From: Lepas anatifera
Taxonomy: Eukaryota; Arthropoda; Thecostraca; Lepadidae
Direction of reading: 5' to 3'
Assembly: GCA_034440635.1 (NCBI GenBank)
Contig: JAOTON010001030.1
Coordinates: forward strand, 1,552,885 to 1,616,884
Length of the DNA: 64,000 nucleotides
Every line of letters starts with the position of its first letter. Within the stretch, counting starts at the first letter, position 1. Below the pieces are notes generated by a model. That model searched no databases, was not told the origin of the DNA, and saw nothing but the letters and a program-made list of their open reading frames with translations. Positions 21,607 to 33,015 of this stretch are shown in pieces. The position numbers and the translations under genes are program-made.

Positions 21607-22571
21607 TTGAGAACAGACTCCCTGATAAATGCCATCCGCCGCATCATTGCGAGGAGAGGACCCATCCGCCAAATACGGAGCGATATGGGAACCAACATGA
21701 CCGGAGCGGACCGTGAACTAAGAGAATCGTTGCGAGACATGGATTTGGGGAATGTGCAGAGGACGGGGGGCGCGGTGGTGGGTGGTCAGCATAGCTGGCT
21801 TCCACGCCGCCGACCCGGGTTCAAGGCCCGGCGGCTTCCTGAACAAGGAGCAAGCTGGCTCCCGAGCAACCCTTCCAACAGGGAGAGAGTTGGCGACGCC
21901 ATATGACCCTGGTAGTTGGTGCGTCGATAAGCCCCAATAATTATTATAATGTGCAGAGGACGTTGTTGAAAGACGGCATTGACTGGATATTCAATCCTCC
22001 CAGTGCTAGCCATTTCTCGGGAAGCTGGGAGCGGCAGATCCGCACACTTCGAAAGATCTGGCGGAGTATGCCAACTCAGAGGCTGGATGACGAGCGCTTG
22101 CAGACACCTTTCTGTGAGATTGAAGGAATTATGAACAGCCGACCTATTACATGTGCGTCCACCACTCATGGAGATTTGGAGCCAATTACTCCGAATCATT
22201 TGTTTCTTCTCAGAGGGAGTGCCCAAGCGATCCCCGGCAGGTTTAGCGATGCTGACTCATACTCCAGGAAACGGTGGAGACATGTGCAGTACTTAGCAGA
22301 ACAGTTTTGGTACCGTTTCAAGCGGGAATTTCTTCCCACGCTACAAAAAAGTGGACATCAGTTTCAAAAAAACTTAAAGGTGAACGACATAGTTCTGATT
22401 TCGGACCAGGACACTCCCAGAGGTCAATGGCCGTTGGGGAAGATTTTGAAAGTGTTCCCAAGTGCGGATAACCTGGTCAGAAAAGTATTAGTGAAAACCA
22501 GTTCATCGGTACTATTAAGACAAGTTCATAAACTAGTCGTAGTCGACTCACATACTGACTTGGAATGGTAG
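21607..22571 (+). pseudogene. BEL integrase core and C-terminal domain, split by a SINE
   Basis: After the deletion the core reads LRTDSLINAIRRIIARRG and IRSDMGTNMTGADREL (second catalytic Asp). It reaches NVQRT at 21765, where the SINE is inserted. The frame resumes at 21963 with LLKDGIDWIFNPPSASHFSG and SWERQIRTLRK, whose Glu is the third catalytic residue. The INSRP-like block reads MNSRPIT. The BEL-specific C-terminal domain (DUF5641: TPNHLFLLRG, RWRHVQYLAEQFW, GQWPLGKI) runs to a stop at 22569-22571. The C-terminal part is open and well kept over about 200 codons. The length and order fit BEL integrase apart from the deletion and the SINE. Confidence 0.9.
21751..21962 (+). mobile_element. 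182-bp SINE with 15-bp target duplication
   Basis: AATGTGCAGAGGACG occurs at 21751-21765 and again at 21948-21962. Between them lies a GC-rich body (21766-21947) with a pol III B-box-like GGTTCAAGGCC (21818-21828), an A-box-like block near 21783 and an AATAATTATTAT tail. Removing the SINE and one duplication copy restores the integrase reading frame. The perfect duplication shows LINE-type target-primed insertion and that this is the youngest event in the nest. Confidence 0.93.
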
Positions 22572-22835
22572 TCAGCATCATACGCTGTCTTTGGTTGGAG
22601 CGTAGCGTTCGGACGCTCACCGATTTACATTTGGAGAGATCTTTCAGCGTGGGTCTGGGCTAACGTCATTAAGGTGGGGGGCCTTTTGGGCTGACCTTTG
22701 GTGCATATTTGATCACATTTTCTATATGGTTTCGTTGGGTTTGCCCCAGATGTTCCGCAATAGCTGTTTGTTTCTTTGGTAGTTGGAGCCATGCCATTAT
22801 TTCTTGTTTCAAAACGCGTTGAAACCAGGGGGGAG
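22572..22835 (+). other. BEL 3' untranslated region and polypurine tract
   Basis: Non-coding stretch after the pol stop. It ends in AACCAGGGGGGAG, the plus-strand primer site beside the LTR. Confidence 0.7.
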
Positions 22836-23707
22836 TGTAAGTGCTGTTGGCCCTTAGTGGATTTTGTGGTTTGTATAGCTACAGTTGGCACCTCTACGTG
22901 CCGAGGTTTGAGGTGTGGCATCTGAATGTGTCAGACATAGCCGGGGGCGTTTATATTCCATGTATATGGTGATTAGGGAATAGGTGAGCATGAATCTGAC
23001 GAATAGCGACGTGTTTATTTGATTATATCATTAAAGCATCTTTCGTACTAGGCCTTTGCACCTCTGTTTAGTTTTGTCTCCTCTCGGCGGGCGAGCTGAA
23101 GCGTCCTGAGCTGGCGCGCGGTGGTCGCGACTTCTGTTGGGTCGAGACGGTACAGGCGAGCGGTTGTTGGTTGTGACGGAGATCTGGTGAGTGAACTTTA
23201 CCTATGTGTCAAGGCTATTCTACGGCATCTAACGTTAATGTCATCGATTCATACTTATAATTCGCAACGTGTTTGATCGTCTAAAGGTAACTTCATTTCG
23301 ATTCGTGTTATATACTTAATACGTATACTTTAAGGGATAATTCAGGCGGCTTATTAACCTTTGTCTGTGCCCGTCTATTGTAGGAGTTACGGGATGCGTG
23401 TGCATCGGTCATCGGCGGGCAGCGACGGCCAGTGACGTTCGCGTTCTTTCGGTTGCAGTCGCCAGTCGTGTTAGAGGGCTCATTTGTCGGTACGTGTGTT
23501 AAGGTGCTGTCTATGGATGTTTCAGCTCTAGCTTTGGATTATGTACAAGGAAGATTTCTTTGTGCCATTTGACATGAAGTCACTGATTGACTGCATGATG
23601 GTTGCCGCTTGTACTTAATAACTTTCATCCGTGCAGAAACGGCGGAAATACACAGTCAAGTTAAGACACGGCCTCTTTCGGAGAGTGGGAGCGACGCGGC
23701 GATTACA
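22836..23707 (+). repeat. BEL 3' LTR
   Basis: It is nearly identical to 15638-16507, with about a dozen substitutions or single-base indels seen by eye. It ends GGCGATTACA, directly before CTACC. Confidence 0.92.
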
Positions 23708-23850
23708 CTACCACTTCACTATCAAGACGAATCACTATGCACCTACAAGATGGTGTACCTAAACGACACGTGAAATCGAACCACAACAAGACCGTAACAA
23801 GAGCGGCAATAGTGGAAAATACTTCGATTCAGACCTACATACCTCTCTTT
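23708..23850 (+). pseudogene. PLE GIY-YIG endonuclease, C-terminal part
   Basis: Joined to the SCIGYTT end at 15637, the codons after CTACC read TSLSRRITMHLQDG, then KSNHNKTVTRAAIVENTSI. This is the helix of the GIY-YIG fold with its conserved Arg (SLSRRI) and the His-rich segment, ending with the Glu-bearing block where the family places its metal-binding Glu (IVENTSI). Seamless continuity across an 8-kb element confirms both the PLE assignment and the exact BEL borders. The domain ends near 23840, followed by hAT-like MITE sequence. Nothing obvious is broken in this short stretch. Confidence 0.85.
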
Positions 23851-24629
23851 CCTGGATCCGCCTATGGCTCCCACTGCTCCCTCTTCTGACGCGTATCTGA
23901 AAATATTGTTTTTCTGGAACCTGCAAACAAAGGTTTATCACTTTTTCAGCCGTTTTACCAGAATCTTTTCTATATAAACAGACAGATGAGGAGAGCCCCG
24001 GCAGCCAGTGACAGCTAACATGTTTCGCAACCCAAGCACAATGTCGGATCCAGGGGGTAAAATGTGTTTGCCTCCCCGCAACAAAATAGTTTGCAATGGT
24101 TCTTTCCATTTGAGACCATCTTATTGGATATTGGCCCCTCCTCAAAAAGTGACTCGTGGTTCTGCCACTGCACTGCCCCAGGTCAGTGACGCCAGATGTC
24201 CAGCACACAGGAACACAGTGGGAGCAATTGCAATACGAGTGCCCCTCAGACAGGACGAGATTTGTGGGAGGGATGAATGAGCTGGCGCAGTGCCAACCCC
24301 CTATTCATCTGTGAGGTCACGTGGTCTAGGTATGGGCGAGGGGGTCAGGGATTATCAGAGGCGGTGGCAAGTCAGCCGAAGACTACCCCGTCAGAATGCA
24401 GCAAAATCAGTAATTTTGTACATATTTCCTCATGCAGATGTCAGATTAAGAAATTTTGGTGAACACTGGAAGGCTCTTGAAAAAATACACATGATGAACC
24501 CATTTGCAAAGCTAGAAGCACCATAGGTTGCGAGATATCCGTCCTAAGCCAGTGGAGCCTACTCATGGCAATTTCAATTGTGGGGGACTGAACATAAAAT
24601 TAAAAGGCACCTAAAAGGCCTAACGTTAC
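23851..24629. other. MITE ends and unassigned DNA
   Basis: CCTGGATCCGCCTATGG (about 23852), GTCGGATCCAGGGGG (about 24043) and GGTTCTGCCACTG (about 24158) look like ends of hAT-like MITEs. I could not pair them with confidence. No gene seen. Confidence 0.45.
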
Positions 24630-24724
24630 ACCAGGGTGATTCCAGGACAGATCAATCAAGGCTAACACCACCATGTCTAGAAAAATGTGAAACTTTGTCT
24701 CCGGGATAGTTTCGGGCAAGCACA

Positions 24725-25088
24725 CAGTGGCGGATCCAGCCGGTCGTTTTGGGAGGGGCAGAAATTCGAAAAGCAAAAAAACCTCACGCCTTGAAAAATT
24801 GCGCTACAATATGACTTACCGGCATATTTGGTTATTTGAGCAAGAAGCAAAAAACGTCACGGGCTGAAAGACATGGGCTCAAGACACTTTTTCCTATCCA
24901 AGGCCACATATTTACACTGAACTTAACTCGTTGTGTTTGAAGTTCACTTAAAGCACCAAAATCTTGCTTATAAACTAAAAAGGAGTCAGGGAAAAAGGGA
25001 GGTCGATCACTTGGGGGAAACATAGTTTTGGCCCGAGCTTCTCCGTTTGGGGGGGGCAAATGCCTTTGTTGCCCCCCTTGGATCCGCC
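24725..25088. mobile_element. hAT-like MITE in family C
   Basis: GTGGCGGATCC opens and GGATCCGCCAC closes the element, and GCACAC lies on both sides. Copy 2 of family C (about 30580-30600, reverse) lacks it, giving an empty site. Confidence 0.75.
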
Positions 25089-25504
25089 ACATGCACACGG
25101 TTGTGAGAATCTTAACCCTCTCCGACCAATGGTGACCGAGTTATAGCCCAGAGCATTTTCGGGAGGTCACCTTGTAGACTCATCTTTGATGCTTCATTAC
25201 TCAATAACGCAAAGCCTGATTAACCATTTTTTGTATATCATTTAACTCGTTTTGAACCACATATTATTTTGAGGGAAAAATAAAAAATTGACTAAATTGG
25301 TTTGACATTCTTTTTTGTGCCCTACCTTGACCTTTTGGCAGTTGAAAGTGGCCTTTCAAACACCTCAAAATTTGGTTTCATAAATTATCTTGCGATAAAA
25401 AAATTATTTTTTGTTTTTGCAATACATTCGTTTTTGCTAATTTTTAGCACCTTAGATAGGCATCCAGACGGCCTGTAGACCACTGCAGTAGTACAGCCTT
25501 ATGT

Positions 25505-25963
25505 TTAAAGGGAATGTGACACCTTCATAACGTGATTTTAACTGAGATAGCCAAGTTGTAAAGAAAGTCGGAAAACCCGTTCTGAATATATAATTTGTCT
25601 TGGAACTCGAGATTCCCGTAGAAAAAAGCTAAAACCTACCTGCAATGTACCTCTCATGTACCCTTAGCAGCAGGCCACAGTTGCCATGGCCGTTGGTGTG
25701 ACGACATATGCTGACGTCACGATGAGTATCAGCCAATCGAAGCCCTTGAAGCGTTTCGAGTATGGTAGTGGTTGCCAGATCATGACATCATCCACAGGCA
25801 GATATTTCTTTCTTTTCCTTGAGGAGTATTTTAGAAGTCAAAATGTTGAGCTTATTGTACATTTTCTTCAGAGAAACCATGAGTGGTTTCATTATTTTCG
25901 ACTAAAAGTACGCCTAATTACACTAGATTCCAGGATTCGACCAAGGCGCCACATTCCATTTAA
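25505..25963. mobile_element. ~450-bp MITE with TTAA target duplication
   Basis: TTAA (25505-25508 and 25960-25963) brackets imperfect terminal repeats: AGGGAATGTGACACCTT on the left and the complement of TGGAATGTGGCGCCTT on the right. Family C copy 2 has a single TTAA at the matching place (about 30167). TTAA points to a piggyBac-type transposase. A second end of this family lies at 43333-43386. Confidence 0.88.
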
Positions 25964-26270
25964 CACCGCAAACAAAGCGTTAGCTTTTGGAATCGGTTGC
26001 TTGCAATAATATTGCATGGAATTCACGAAATTTTCATCGTGCAAGTGTCAGAGTTTATAAAAATTAACACGCACCCAAACGAGGGGGCGAACAACCGGCC
26101 TCCTCAAGTTTCCACCGGTAGTAAAAGAAAAACACCATCGCGCAGCGCCGCCGTACTTCATCTACCTCTTACCCGACATTTTTGCAACTTCTGGAAAATT
26201 GTTAGGTCTGGGTCATAACAGGTCAGATCGCCAATCCAGGTCAAGAGACCCAACCTCGAAAAAAAAACTT

Positions 26271-26889
26271 TGGAGGTGCATCAGTAAGATCAACCTTAAC
26301 CTATAGTCCTCAGATTCACATCAAATAGTAAGGTGGCCAAGAAAGATAAATGTTCGTAGCAGCATTTCCACACCGCTAGCCTGACACAATGTCAGGGTTA
26401 CGACCGTTCCATCAGAAATGCATAGGGCAATTGGTAAATTTTGATAACTTGCGAGACTTGAGAACTGCTGAGAACTGCGATGGAGGTTTTATTTTTACGT
26501 TATCGTGTCCGAATAGACCTAAGTCTGGCTCTAGGTCATTGCTGGTCAATTTTGAAATTTGAGTAGACAAGATTGTACGATATATAATCCGATCAGGCTC
26601 GAAGAGAGCATTCCAATGGTGCTGAAATTGTTTTCGAGACTCTGCTCTGTCAGCTATTATGCCACAAAATTTAAGTTTTCACTGTGTTCCTGTAAGGGAA
26701 TACTTTGATCTCGAGCCACCTCAAAGGTGACCGGACCAAACGATCGCATCGGTAGTGATTAAAACGGTTTTAGCGACGTCGCTCCCAGTGCACTGTTCAT
26801 TCTACATGGTTTACTGAACAGCAGAGATGACCAACATTTAGGCCACGGAGCCTGTTTGACATCAGATGGCTCCAAACGCAGCACTGCGG
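26271..26889. other. No recognised gene
   Basis: AT-leaning sequence without a long frame or a repeat partner in the window. Confidence 0.5.
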
Positions 26890-27130
26890 TGGCTCGTGTT
26901 TTCTTTTCTCAGAACTGGCACAAGGAGTGTAGAATTATATCCATTAGCGGGTGCCCGACCACCTCCACTGAAACGTCGAAACAGTCGTAAAGGTCGTAAA
27001 ACATCCTTTCAATGTTCTCTTTTTATTTCAAATGCTAAGTCTTGGTTCAATGCAGTTCAACCAGTCTGGGACAGGGCTAAAAACACATGATACATTTTGC
27101 TAGTTATTTAACGTGATGGCTCTCGATTTT
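26890..27130 (+). repeat. Family D repeat, copy 1
   Basis: It is a diverged reverse complement of 45250-45560. Shared blocks include ACAAGGAGTGTAGAATTATA, the CCACCTCCA segment and ACACATGATACATTTTGC. Copy 2 has an AT microsatellite where this copy reads ATTATATCCATTAG. Confidence 0.75.
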
Positions 27131-27695
27131 GTTTCAAATTTGCTGACCTCTAATCATTAAAAAAGACTAATCAAAAGCCTTTCGAAGTAGCGTTTGAACT
27201 GGGATCCGTGTCGGCGATGAAATGATCACCTTTTAAACATATTATGTGAGACGACCTGTTCAAGTGACCAAGTCGAATATATCACGATTTCAGGACCAAC
27301 TTTGTTCCTATACATGAGCAGATTCTAAGTAACCCCTGGGAATAAAAGCATTTTAGCAACGTTTTTTTGCATTGATGAATCCTCTCAAACGTATGCACTG
27401 GGTCACCTTGTATCGATATTACTTTTCCATCTCCGGGAACGACGTAATTGGGTGAGTTAGTGGTGTTTATATGATAAGTTATACTTATTTCAATTATTGA
27501 TAAATTTGCGCGTTCTTTGAAAAACTTTGTTTAAGGGTGCAATTACCCATTACTAGTAAGTTCCATTGCCCTCGTCTCCCACGAAACAATGGATCTTTTA
27601 CTATCACTTTTATTGGCTTCTATTTTTGTTTTTTACAAATCTTGTCCAAGTTGTTTCCATTTCGGTTTTAGGAGTGAAAGTCTCACTGAAGTCAT
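27131..27695. other. No recognised gene
   Basis: AT-rich sequence without motifs or repeat partners. Confidence 0.5.
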
Positions 27696-28707
27696 TAACA
27701 CGCGCCCCGCTGGGGTCCCTTCCATGACGCGCCCCGCTGGGGGTGTTTTTCGCCCACCCTCCGAATCTCGTTCCCCACGAAAGCTAAAGGAAAATTACGG
27801 ACGGCGTTCGAAAGCTCTTGACAAGACAAAGAGAATTTATACGAATAATTTTTATGTCAGGTCAATATTGAGGTCAGCATAGGTCAAAGAATGCTCCTTA
27901 GCTTACAACAGAGCAGTGTAAGTTTCCCTCTCTAGATCTGTCCTCAGGGGAGCTATAGCCAATATTTATGCATCATTGGATTCCTCTCATCGCGGCAAAT
28001 CGAATGATGTATGACATGACCTTACTAGGTCAGATAGTCAAAATGACCTGACCTCGACCTAGGTCAGGGTCACAGGGTGACCTGGTATGGTCATGTTGTA
28101 TATCAATCGACTCCCCGTGACAATATAAACACAATACTAGCAAAATGGGAGCTTTATCTCAATTCAGTGAGAAGTTATTGGCAAAACAATCACTCCCTGC
28201 TCCCGTGACCTGATGACCTCTGAGAGGTCAGATGCTCAAAAACTCAACTTTATGGTCAAGATCGTGGTAAGAATAGACAGTTTGAGGATTTTCAGTCTTA
28301 TCTATCCAGTATTTCCTGTAAACGAGTCCATTCTATTTTTCACCATAGACTTATAATGGGGAGACCAAAAAATTGACCCCACCTTAGGTCACCAATATCG
28401 AAATTCCGAGATACCAGATTTGTGGATCCTAATGACCTTATCATATTGTGGAAGTTTCAAACTGATCGGTTTGCTAATGTTCCCTGGGCGCTGCTTCAAA
28501 CTCGTAATTTTAGGTTTTGAGGTCGGGTCACTTGACCTTGAATAGCTCCTTGACCTGACATGACCTTAACTCAAAAATTTGGTCAGATGTGTAAAATTAA
28601 TCAGGGATAAGGTACCGTAAGTTTCGTTGTTCTGCGTCTCTTCGTTTTTGAGCTATCTGGGAAAAACCAGGAGGGGGCGAATTTCGCCCCCAGCGGGGCG
28701 CGTGTTA
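27696..28707 (+). mobile_element. Family A TIR element, second complete copy
   Basis: It has the same ends (TAACACGCGCCCCGCTGGGG and its complement), length (1012 bp) and orientation as 1890-2911, and a very similar interior. It also has the internal repeat of the terminal word and a DR4 at 27871-27886. Its right end abuts a reversed SINE1 fragment. Confidence 0.85.
27871..27886 (+). promoter_or_regulatory. DR4 direct repeat of AGGTCA
   Basis: AGGTCA-GCAT-AGGTCA, identical to 2065-2080. Confidence 0.5.
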
Positions 28708-28800
28708 AGGGACTTGTCACGGAGACCCCGGCCCCACCAACCGAACGAGCAACCCCCGCGGGAGTCGGCCAGCTGAATTCCAGCTGGTCGGCCGGAAAAA
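28708..28800 (-). mobile_element. SINE1 fragment (reverse)
   Basis: GGGACTTGTCACGGAGACCC and following bases are the reverse complement of 555-600 in SINE1. A CCAGCTGAATTCCAGCTGG palindrome follows. Confidence 0.7.
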
Positions 28801-29299
28801 GGGAGGTTACGTGTTTTTTGCATTTTCTAAACCATTTTTTTAGCACTTTACCTCATGTCAGTGTAGTCAAAGTGTACCTTATCGTGCATGTTGCTAATCT
28901 TGCAAATATGACGGCTATCATTGAATCCGCTGGCGAAAAAGAAGACTAAGAAAAACTGGAGAGAAGAAGATTCTTCTGAGAGACAAATCTAAAACAGGTG
29001 CGGCAAACTCGACACTTGAATCAAAACTGACCTCAGTTCCTCCATTTTCATTGGAAGAAAAACGTGACGTCTTTAGCAAGACTCCACCGGCAAAAGATGT
29101 TGTGTAACACTCCCATCAGGAAGCCTCCTTGAAGCTGATTTCTAAAGATAACGTTATTATTGGTATTTATGCATGCCTCGTGCATACCGTGCGGAGGTAA
29201 TTTATTTATCCCGCAATATGTAGAAAAATATCAGGCTACAAGATTATAAGAAGATAATGATAGCTTAATTAGCTCATACCCACAAGATCTAGTTACTTG
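28801..29299. other. No recognised gene
   Basis: AT-rich DNA with no support for a gene. Confidence 0.5.
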
Positions 29300-29803
<504 letters not shown>

Positions 29804-29920
29804 GCAACCCCCACAATGAAGGGTTAATTAAGAAGCCAAAGTTGAACGTCCCACAAAGCATAAGGACGGCCGCCTGCCTCAGGTCACCCTCTCACCAGTC
29901 AGTTGCCGGCTGACCTGTGG
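29804..29920 (-). mobile_element. SINE1 fragment joined to the SINE2 tail (reverse)
   Basis: It is the reverse complement of 455-545: the AATTAACCC block, GTCCCACAAAGC and the CCTCTCACCAGTCAGTTG segment. The join lies directly at the end of the ATC tail. Confidence 0.75.
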
Positions 29921-29934
29921 TATTTACAGTACCA

Positions 29935-30715
29935 ACCAGCAGCCAGTTGACCGAAATTATTTTTCCAGAAGTTACAAAGATGTCGGGTGAGAGGTAGATG
30001 AAATACGGTGGTGCTGCGCGAAAATGTTTTTTTACCACCTGTAGAAACCAGAGGAGGCCAGTTACCTACCCCCTTGTGTGGGGGCGCGTTAATTTTCAAA
30101 AGCTCTGACACTTGCACGATGAGAATTTCGAGCATGCAATGCAATATCATTGCTTTGTTTGCAGTGTTAAGCATAAGGCTGCACAACTGCAGTGGTCTGC
30201 AGACCGTCTGCACGCCTATCTTAGGTGCTTAAAAATAAGGAATTTATAGCAAAAATGATATTTTCTTCTTTATCGACAGATAATTTATGAATAATTTTTT
30301 TAAGTGTCTGGAAGGCCAATTTCAACTGCCAAAAGCTCAAGCTCGGTCACAAAAGAACAGGTCAAACCAATAGTCAATTTTTTTAATTTTGAAATTGTAT
30401 TTTTTCCAAAATGATCAAGGGTTCAACAAGAGTTCAAAAATATACAAAACATTATTAATCCAGCCATGCCTTTTTAGTTACGTAGCATCAAAGATAGTAC
30501 AAGGTGACCTCCCGAAAATGCATCGGGCTATAACTCGGCCACCGTTGGTCTGATTGGCTAAGATTCTCTGAGGCGTGTTTATGGCCCAAAACTACCCCGG
30601 AGACAAAGTTGCAGATTTTTTCTAGACAAGGTGGTGTCAAATTGAAATATTTTTGGTCGTGTTGTCCTGGAATTCCCCACCAAGCACAGGCAAATAATTG
30701 CACCTTCATACCTTC
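29935..30715 (-). repeat. Family C repeat, copy 2 (uninterrupted, inverted)
   Basis: It is the reverse complement of the family C parts of 24640-26230 and carries empty sites for both MITEs of copy 1. The two copies form an inverted pair about 3.7 kb apart. Confidence 0.8.
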
Positions 30716-32264
30716 TATCAGAAAAGGTCCTAGCTAACAAAAAATGCATGACCTAAACTGCATTTGCAGGGATGATATACATATTGCTTTTGGTTTCTGC
30801 TAAATAAAGATGCTAGGTAATTTTTATACACGAAACATTCATATGTCATGAGCTTCATGAAAATTCAAGCAATAATTAATGGGGTACCTTGTTGTAATTC
30901 GAATTCTAAGAACCACAGTAAAACCTAAGAAATGCAATACCATAAGCGAGAAAGGACAGTAAAATGGAAATTTGATCAACATGATGCCTTTTAATGCATT
31001 AATATTTATAAAACCAATCCAATTTTCAGCTTGAAAACCTCCAATACTAATACAGTGCATACATGTAAAATAAAGTGTGAAAATAGTAATGTGTAATAAT
31101 AATAAGGTGTAAAATAGTGAAAACATGCAAAATAATAAGAATATTTATCGATAGAAAATAGGATAATAACTACACTTTTTATGATAGAAATAGCTCAATC
31201 AAAAAATTGATAATGCATGACTTTCCAAATACAGAGGACAAGTAAAGGTTTCTGATCAGGTAGAATAAGTAGCAGGAAATGTTCTCTTGGATTCGTGCAT
31301 TAACAGCTTTGTTTTATTTCCATCAAATCAAAGGTAAATACTTCCTACACTAATAGCACTATCTGCTTCTAATAAGAAAAATTCATAAGCAGCTGCAGAT
31401 GGAACATTAAAAACAAAAAATCAATATCATGTGTAGCAAAAACAAGCATCCAACTCATTGTGAATTACCATATGGTTTTGTATACTTCGTTTGCCCTAGA
31501 TCTTCTAAAGCTTCTGCCTCTACTGGGCTGAATATTTTGATCAGATACTTTTTTGTGCATACTTTGTGTCTATTCTTGGATGGCAATAACAAGTAGTGGT
31601 GTGGTGGTTTAAGTGATTAAGTAATGTTAAATATTATTGATGAGTAGTTTTTGAAGGATGTGAAATGTGTTTTGGAGTCAGCTTCATTACTTTAAATGTT
31701 GAAGGCAATGCCAGATATGGGAGTCTGTTTACCTTTTCAAGTACATGTATTATTTGCGCCTAGGGATTTGTTCAGACAGGATGGGCTTTTAAATAACCAG
31801 TTAAAATGTATATTGAATTGATAAGTGCAAACAAATTGAAACTTTGATTGAAACACAGGAGGAAAAAGGTAACTTAAGGACAAATTTAAAGGAAAAAGGA
31901 GGTCTGAAAAGGGTAGGCAATTTAAAACACTTTTACTTAGCATTATATGAACGCCTTGGCTCAACTTTTTGTCCACTCAGTTGACTTGCCATCTTCACAA
32001 CTATACCTATACCTATGCCTAAAAATTACAGAAGATTGTTAGGCCATCCCGGCCTGTTGGCTCTGGTCTCTGACAAGCTCATTCCAAGCTGAGTCTTTAA
32101 TCAGTCTTTCTCAGATTGAAGCGTCTGAGAGAAATGGAGGCCCTTGTTTACCGATAAACCTGCCGAGAAGCGTTTCTGGAGTGTGTATGGATCTAATGAG
32201 TTCCTGTGGAGATATATGGCTCTGGAATACTGAGAGGCCCACGGACCTTCCGAGTTCGGGTCGA
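30716..32264. other. AT-rich DNA without a recognised gene
   Basis: Frames on the minus strand (30839-31126, 31737-31976) are short and low in complexity. No motif or repeat partner was recognised. Confidence 0.5.
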
Positions 32265-32460
32265 TTAATGATCTTCATCGGGTATGTGGAACATCTGCTG
32301 GGCCCAGTGATTGTCCAGCCGAGAATTGAATGTATTTAATAGTGGAGCAGCTATCACATTTGCTGGCAATGCATTCCAGTTGTTCACAATCCGGACACTG
32401 AGGGACGCCCTACTCACACGTGAGACGGCTTCCGGCTTCATCAGCTTGATACCGTGCATG
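32265..32460 (-). pseudogene. LINE ORF2 C-terminal tail fragment
   Basis: The minus-strand frame ends HGIKLMKP, then SLSVRIVNNWNALPANVI, LLNTFNSRLDNHW and a stop at 32265. The pattern R-V-x-N-x-W-N-x-L-P followed by a short F-x-x-x-L-D-x-x-W block is the usual extreme C-terminus of CR1/Jockey-type LINE reverse transcriptases. Only about 60 codons are recognisable. The frame extends upstream to 32792, but that part has no LINE similarity I can see and is probably foreign sequence joined at about 32460. It is therefore a short 3' piece, as 5'-truncated LINE insertions commonly leave. It differs from the 14056-15088 LINE, which ends in a different tail. Confidence 0.7.
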
Positions 32461-32870
32461 TTTATTACATTACATCCACTCAACTCAATACAAAAATACA
32501 CAAGTTGACACTCACATTCAACTACAACTGTACATTGTTTGCCAACAGGTGACCCACACAAGCCAAAAGTGATTCCATCGTAACGTGAGGTCATGTTTTG
32601 CACAAATTGGCAATTGAGACGGGGGGCGAAGTAATGGGTTGGCTGACGAGGGTTGCAATCTTGGGAGTTAGGGTTTGGATAGGGAAGACCTCGGCAGACA
32701 ACACGAAAGCTCGGGACCCCGACCGGCAGGACCAACGTTATTACCCGGCGGGCCCGGGAAACCGCGGCGACAGGCGGAGCTATCGTCCCCATTGATTAAG
32801 CTTCAGCAACGGAGGTCAGGCGGGGCGCGGAGTGAGACGCTAACTGGACATCGCAGGGGACGCAAACCGC
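32461..32870. other. Unassigned, GC-rich to the right
   Basis: TACCGTGCATGTTTATTACA at 32450-32469 recurs at 35499-35518. The GC-rich part (32620-32800) is SINE-like in composition but was not matched. Confidence 0.4.
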
Positions 32871-32878
32871 GCATCTCA

Positions 32879-33015
32879 GGGGCGCAACCGACGCATTGCA
32901 GGGGGCGCAACCGACGCATCGCAGGGGGCGCAACCGACGCATCGCAGGGGGCGCAACCGACGCATCGCAGGGGGCGCAACCGACGCATCGCAGGGGGTGC
33001 AACCGAGGCACCGCA
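32879..33015 (+). repeat. 23-bp GC-rich minisatellite, about six copies
   Basis: The unit CGCAACCGACGCATCGCAGGGG repeats head to tail, with variants at both ends. Confidence 0.92.

Larger units (their letters stand above)
15638..23707 (+). mobile_element. BEL/Pao LTR retrotransposon, full-length but defective
   Basis: Two LTRs (870 and 872 bp, TG...CA) flank gag, aspartic protease, RT, RNase H and integrase in the BEL order. A polypurine tract (CCAGGGGGGAG, 22826-22835) touches the 3' LTR. The coding part has frameshifts, two nonsense codons, an integrase deletion and a SINE insertion, whereas the LTRs differ at only about a dozen positions by eye. I found no convincing primer binding site after the 5' LTR. 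Confidence 0.93.
7684..23850 (+). mobile_element. Penelope-like element, 5'-truncated, carrying nested LINE and BEL insertions
   Basis: Three separated blocks (7684-8366, ~15158-15637, 23708-~23850) form one PLE in order: reverse transcriptase, linker and GIY-YIG endonuclease. Protein continuity is kept across both gaps. The LINE interrupts the PLE between AACTA copies and the BEL element between CTACC copies. PLEs copy themselves through an RNA intermediate using RT plus a GIY-YIG nuclease. The copy ends near a CCTGGATCCGCCTATG hAT-like end at 23852. Confidence 0.85.
24630..26270 (+). repeat. Family C repeat, copy 1, carrying two MITEs
   Basis: Bases ~24640-24724, 25089-25503 and 25964-26230 match the reverse complement of 29935-30715 in order. 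The pieces in between (24725-25088 and 25505-25963) are MITEs absent from the other copy. No coding sequence is recognised in the shared part. Confidence 0.8.

Noticed and set aside
24043..24180. A complete hAT MITE between GGATCCAGGGGG and GGTTCTGCCACTG
   Set aside because: The two ends are not inverted copies of each other and no target duplication was seen.
32879..33015. 23-bp regular repeats as a CRISPR array
   Set aside because: Head-to-tail units without spacers; a plain minisatellite.
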